Positions 4,638-5,280 of a stretch of DNA of 5,280 bases are shown piece by piece. A program made the translations under genes and the position numbers. The DNA comes from Candidatus Neomicrothrix sp. UBA4742 (GTDB taxonomy: Bacteria; Actinomycetota; Acidimicrobiia; Acidimicrobiales; Acidimicrobilacustridaceae), in NCBI GenBank assembly GCA_002403895.1, contig DHIQ01000273.1:1-5280 (forward strand), given 5' to 3'. The notes under the pieces are model-generated. The model did no database searches. It was given only the letters and a program-made list of their open reading frames with translations, and was not told the DNA's origin. The stretch's first letter is position 1. The number at the start of each line of letters is the position of its first letter.

Positions 4638-5280
4638 ATGCCCGAGTACTCGTCGTACAAGGAGCTCATCGACCGGGACAACGCCAACGACCTCGACGCC
4701 ATCTTGAGCATCGAGAATCCGTACGTCGACCAGGTGCTCACCACGGTGAAGGACGGCGCCGACGCCATCTTCACCTGGGACTACGAAAAGGGCGCCCGGC
4801 CGGCGCTCAACAAGCTCTACGAGAAGGCCAAGAACTCGCAGTGGAACGGTGAGACCGACCTGGACTGGTCGATCGACGTCGACCCCGAGGCCATCGCCGT
4901 CTACGCCAATGGTGCCGAGCCGAACTGGGATGCCATCGAGTTCGACCCCACGGGCACGCCGCTGGCCAAATGGTCGTCCAAGGAATGGATCCAGTGGGGG
5001 ATCGAGCAGCAGAACTGGAGCCTCAGCCAGTTCATGCACGGTGAGCAGGGTGCGCTGCTGTGCACCGCCAAGATCGTCGAGACCGTGCCGTGGATCGACG
5101 CCAAGTACTACGCCGCCACCCAGGTCATGGACGAGGCGCGCCACGTCGAGGTGTTCGCCAAGTACCTCGACACCAAGCTCACCGGGCACTACCCGCTGAA
5201 CAGCCACCTGGGCCTGCTGCTGGAAGACATTCTCGCCGACAGCCGCTGGGACATGACCTATCTCGGCATGCAGATCATGG
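4638..5280 (+). CDS. Ferritin-like diiron carboxylate protein, N-terminal 214 residues (runs off window)
   Basis: An open frame begins at ATG 4638 (MPEYSSYKELIDRDN...) and is still open at the window end, giving 214 residues. An in-frame TGA at 4614-4616 rules out a longer N-terminus. A G-rich GGGGGGA element ends 8 nt before the ATG. After an N-terminal region rich in Asp, Glu and Trp (about 1-120) comes a helical pair: MHGEQGALLCTA at 133-144 and QVMDEARHVEVFAKYL at 162-177. E136 plus E166-x-x-H169 match the first half of a four-helix diiron site. The Glu-to-ExxH spacing of 30 equals that of methane monooxygenase hydroxylase (E114, E144, H147), whose DEIRH resembles DEARH here. The second Glu and ExxH should lie past residue about 225, outside the window. 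Such proteins include monooxygenases, desaturases, N-oxygenases and ribonucleotide reductase R2-like oxidases. I do not recognise the exact subfamily. It is the only gene in the window reading rightward from the tetR control region. Confidence 0.85.
   Translation, partial: MPEYSSYKELIDRDNANDLDAILSIENPYVDQVLTTVKDGADAIFTWDYEKGARPALNKLYEKAKNSQWNGETDLDWSIDVDPEAIAVYANGAEPNWDAIEFDPTGTPLAKWSSKEWIQWGIEQQNWSLSQFMHGEQGALLCTAKIVETVPWIDAKYYAATQVMDEARHVEVFAKYLDTKLTGHYPLNSHLGLLLEDILADSRWDMTYLGMQIM

Noticed and set aside
4617..5207. A 196-codon minus-strand frame opposite the diiron gene
   Set aside because: The + strand frame from 4638 carries the diiron motifs and a promoter. The antisense translation is Val/Leu/Gly/Asp-rich and featureless.

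Overview
This is a 5.28 kb stretch of GC-rich bacterial DNA with tightly packed genes and GTG starts at overlapping gene junctions. The protein mix (a PIG-L deacetylase, an actinobacterial-looking glucose-6-phosphate dehydrogenase, a TetR regulator, a PhyH-type dioxygenase and a ferritin-like diiron protein) suggests a high-GC actinobacterium, perhaps Acidimicrobiia or a mycobacterial relative. That placement is inference from composition and gene style only; the window holds no rRNA or other phylogenetic marker.

Layout. On the + strand, 18-893 encodes a PIG-L family zinc deacetylase. It converges on a minus-strand run, and the two facing stop codons interlock in one CTAG. That run, in order of transcription (right to left), is a TetR regulator (4484-3846), a phytanoyl-CoA dioxygenase-like Fe(II)/2-oxoglutarate oxygenase (3849-3007), a 126-nt gap, zwf (2880-1471) and a histidine phosphatase (1474-890). 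Two of its junctions, tetR/phyH and zwf/phosphatase, are the same 4-nt GTGA stop/start overlap, so the four genes form two translationally coupled pairs. Diverging from tetR on the + strand, 4638 to the window edge encodes the first 214 residues of a ferritin-like diiron carboxylate protein. No stop codon is reached inside the window.

How the genes may work together. zwf makes 6-phosphogluconolactone and NADPH at the entry to the pentose phosphate pathway. The coupled phosphatase carries motifs resembling yeast Shb17 (sedoheptulose-1,7-bisphosphatase), so the pair may serve oxidative and non-oxidative routes of pentose metabolism. On the right, two unrelated non-heme iron oxygenase-type proteins (PhyH and diiron) flank a TetR gene. 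The 153-bp divergent control region contains a sigma70-like promoter whose -35/-10 spacer holds a perfect 5-3-5 palindrome, a classic position for a TetR operator. The most interesting hypothesis here is a small TetR-controlled oxidative module acting on an unknown, possibly lipid-like or xenobiotic, substrate. The individual families are recognisable; the substrate and the grouping as a system are inference.

I saw no tRNA, rRNA, CRISPR array, insertion sequence or other mobile element. No gene-free stretch exceeds about 155 nt.
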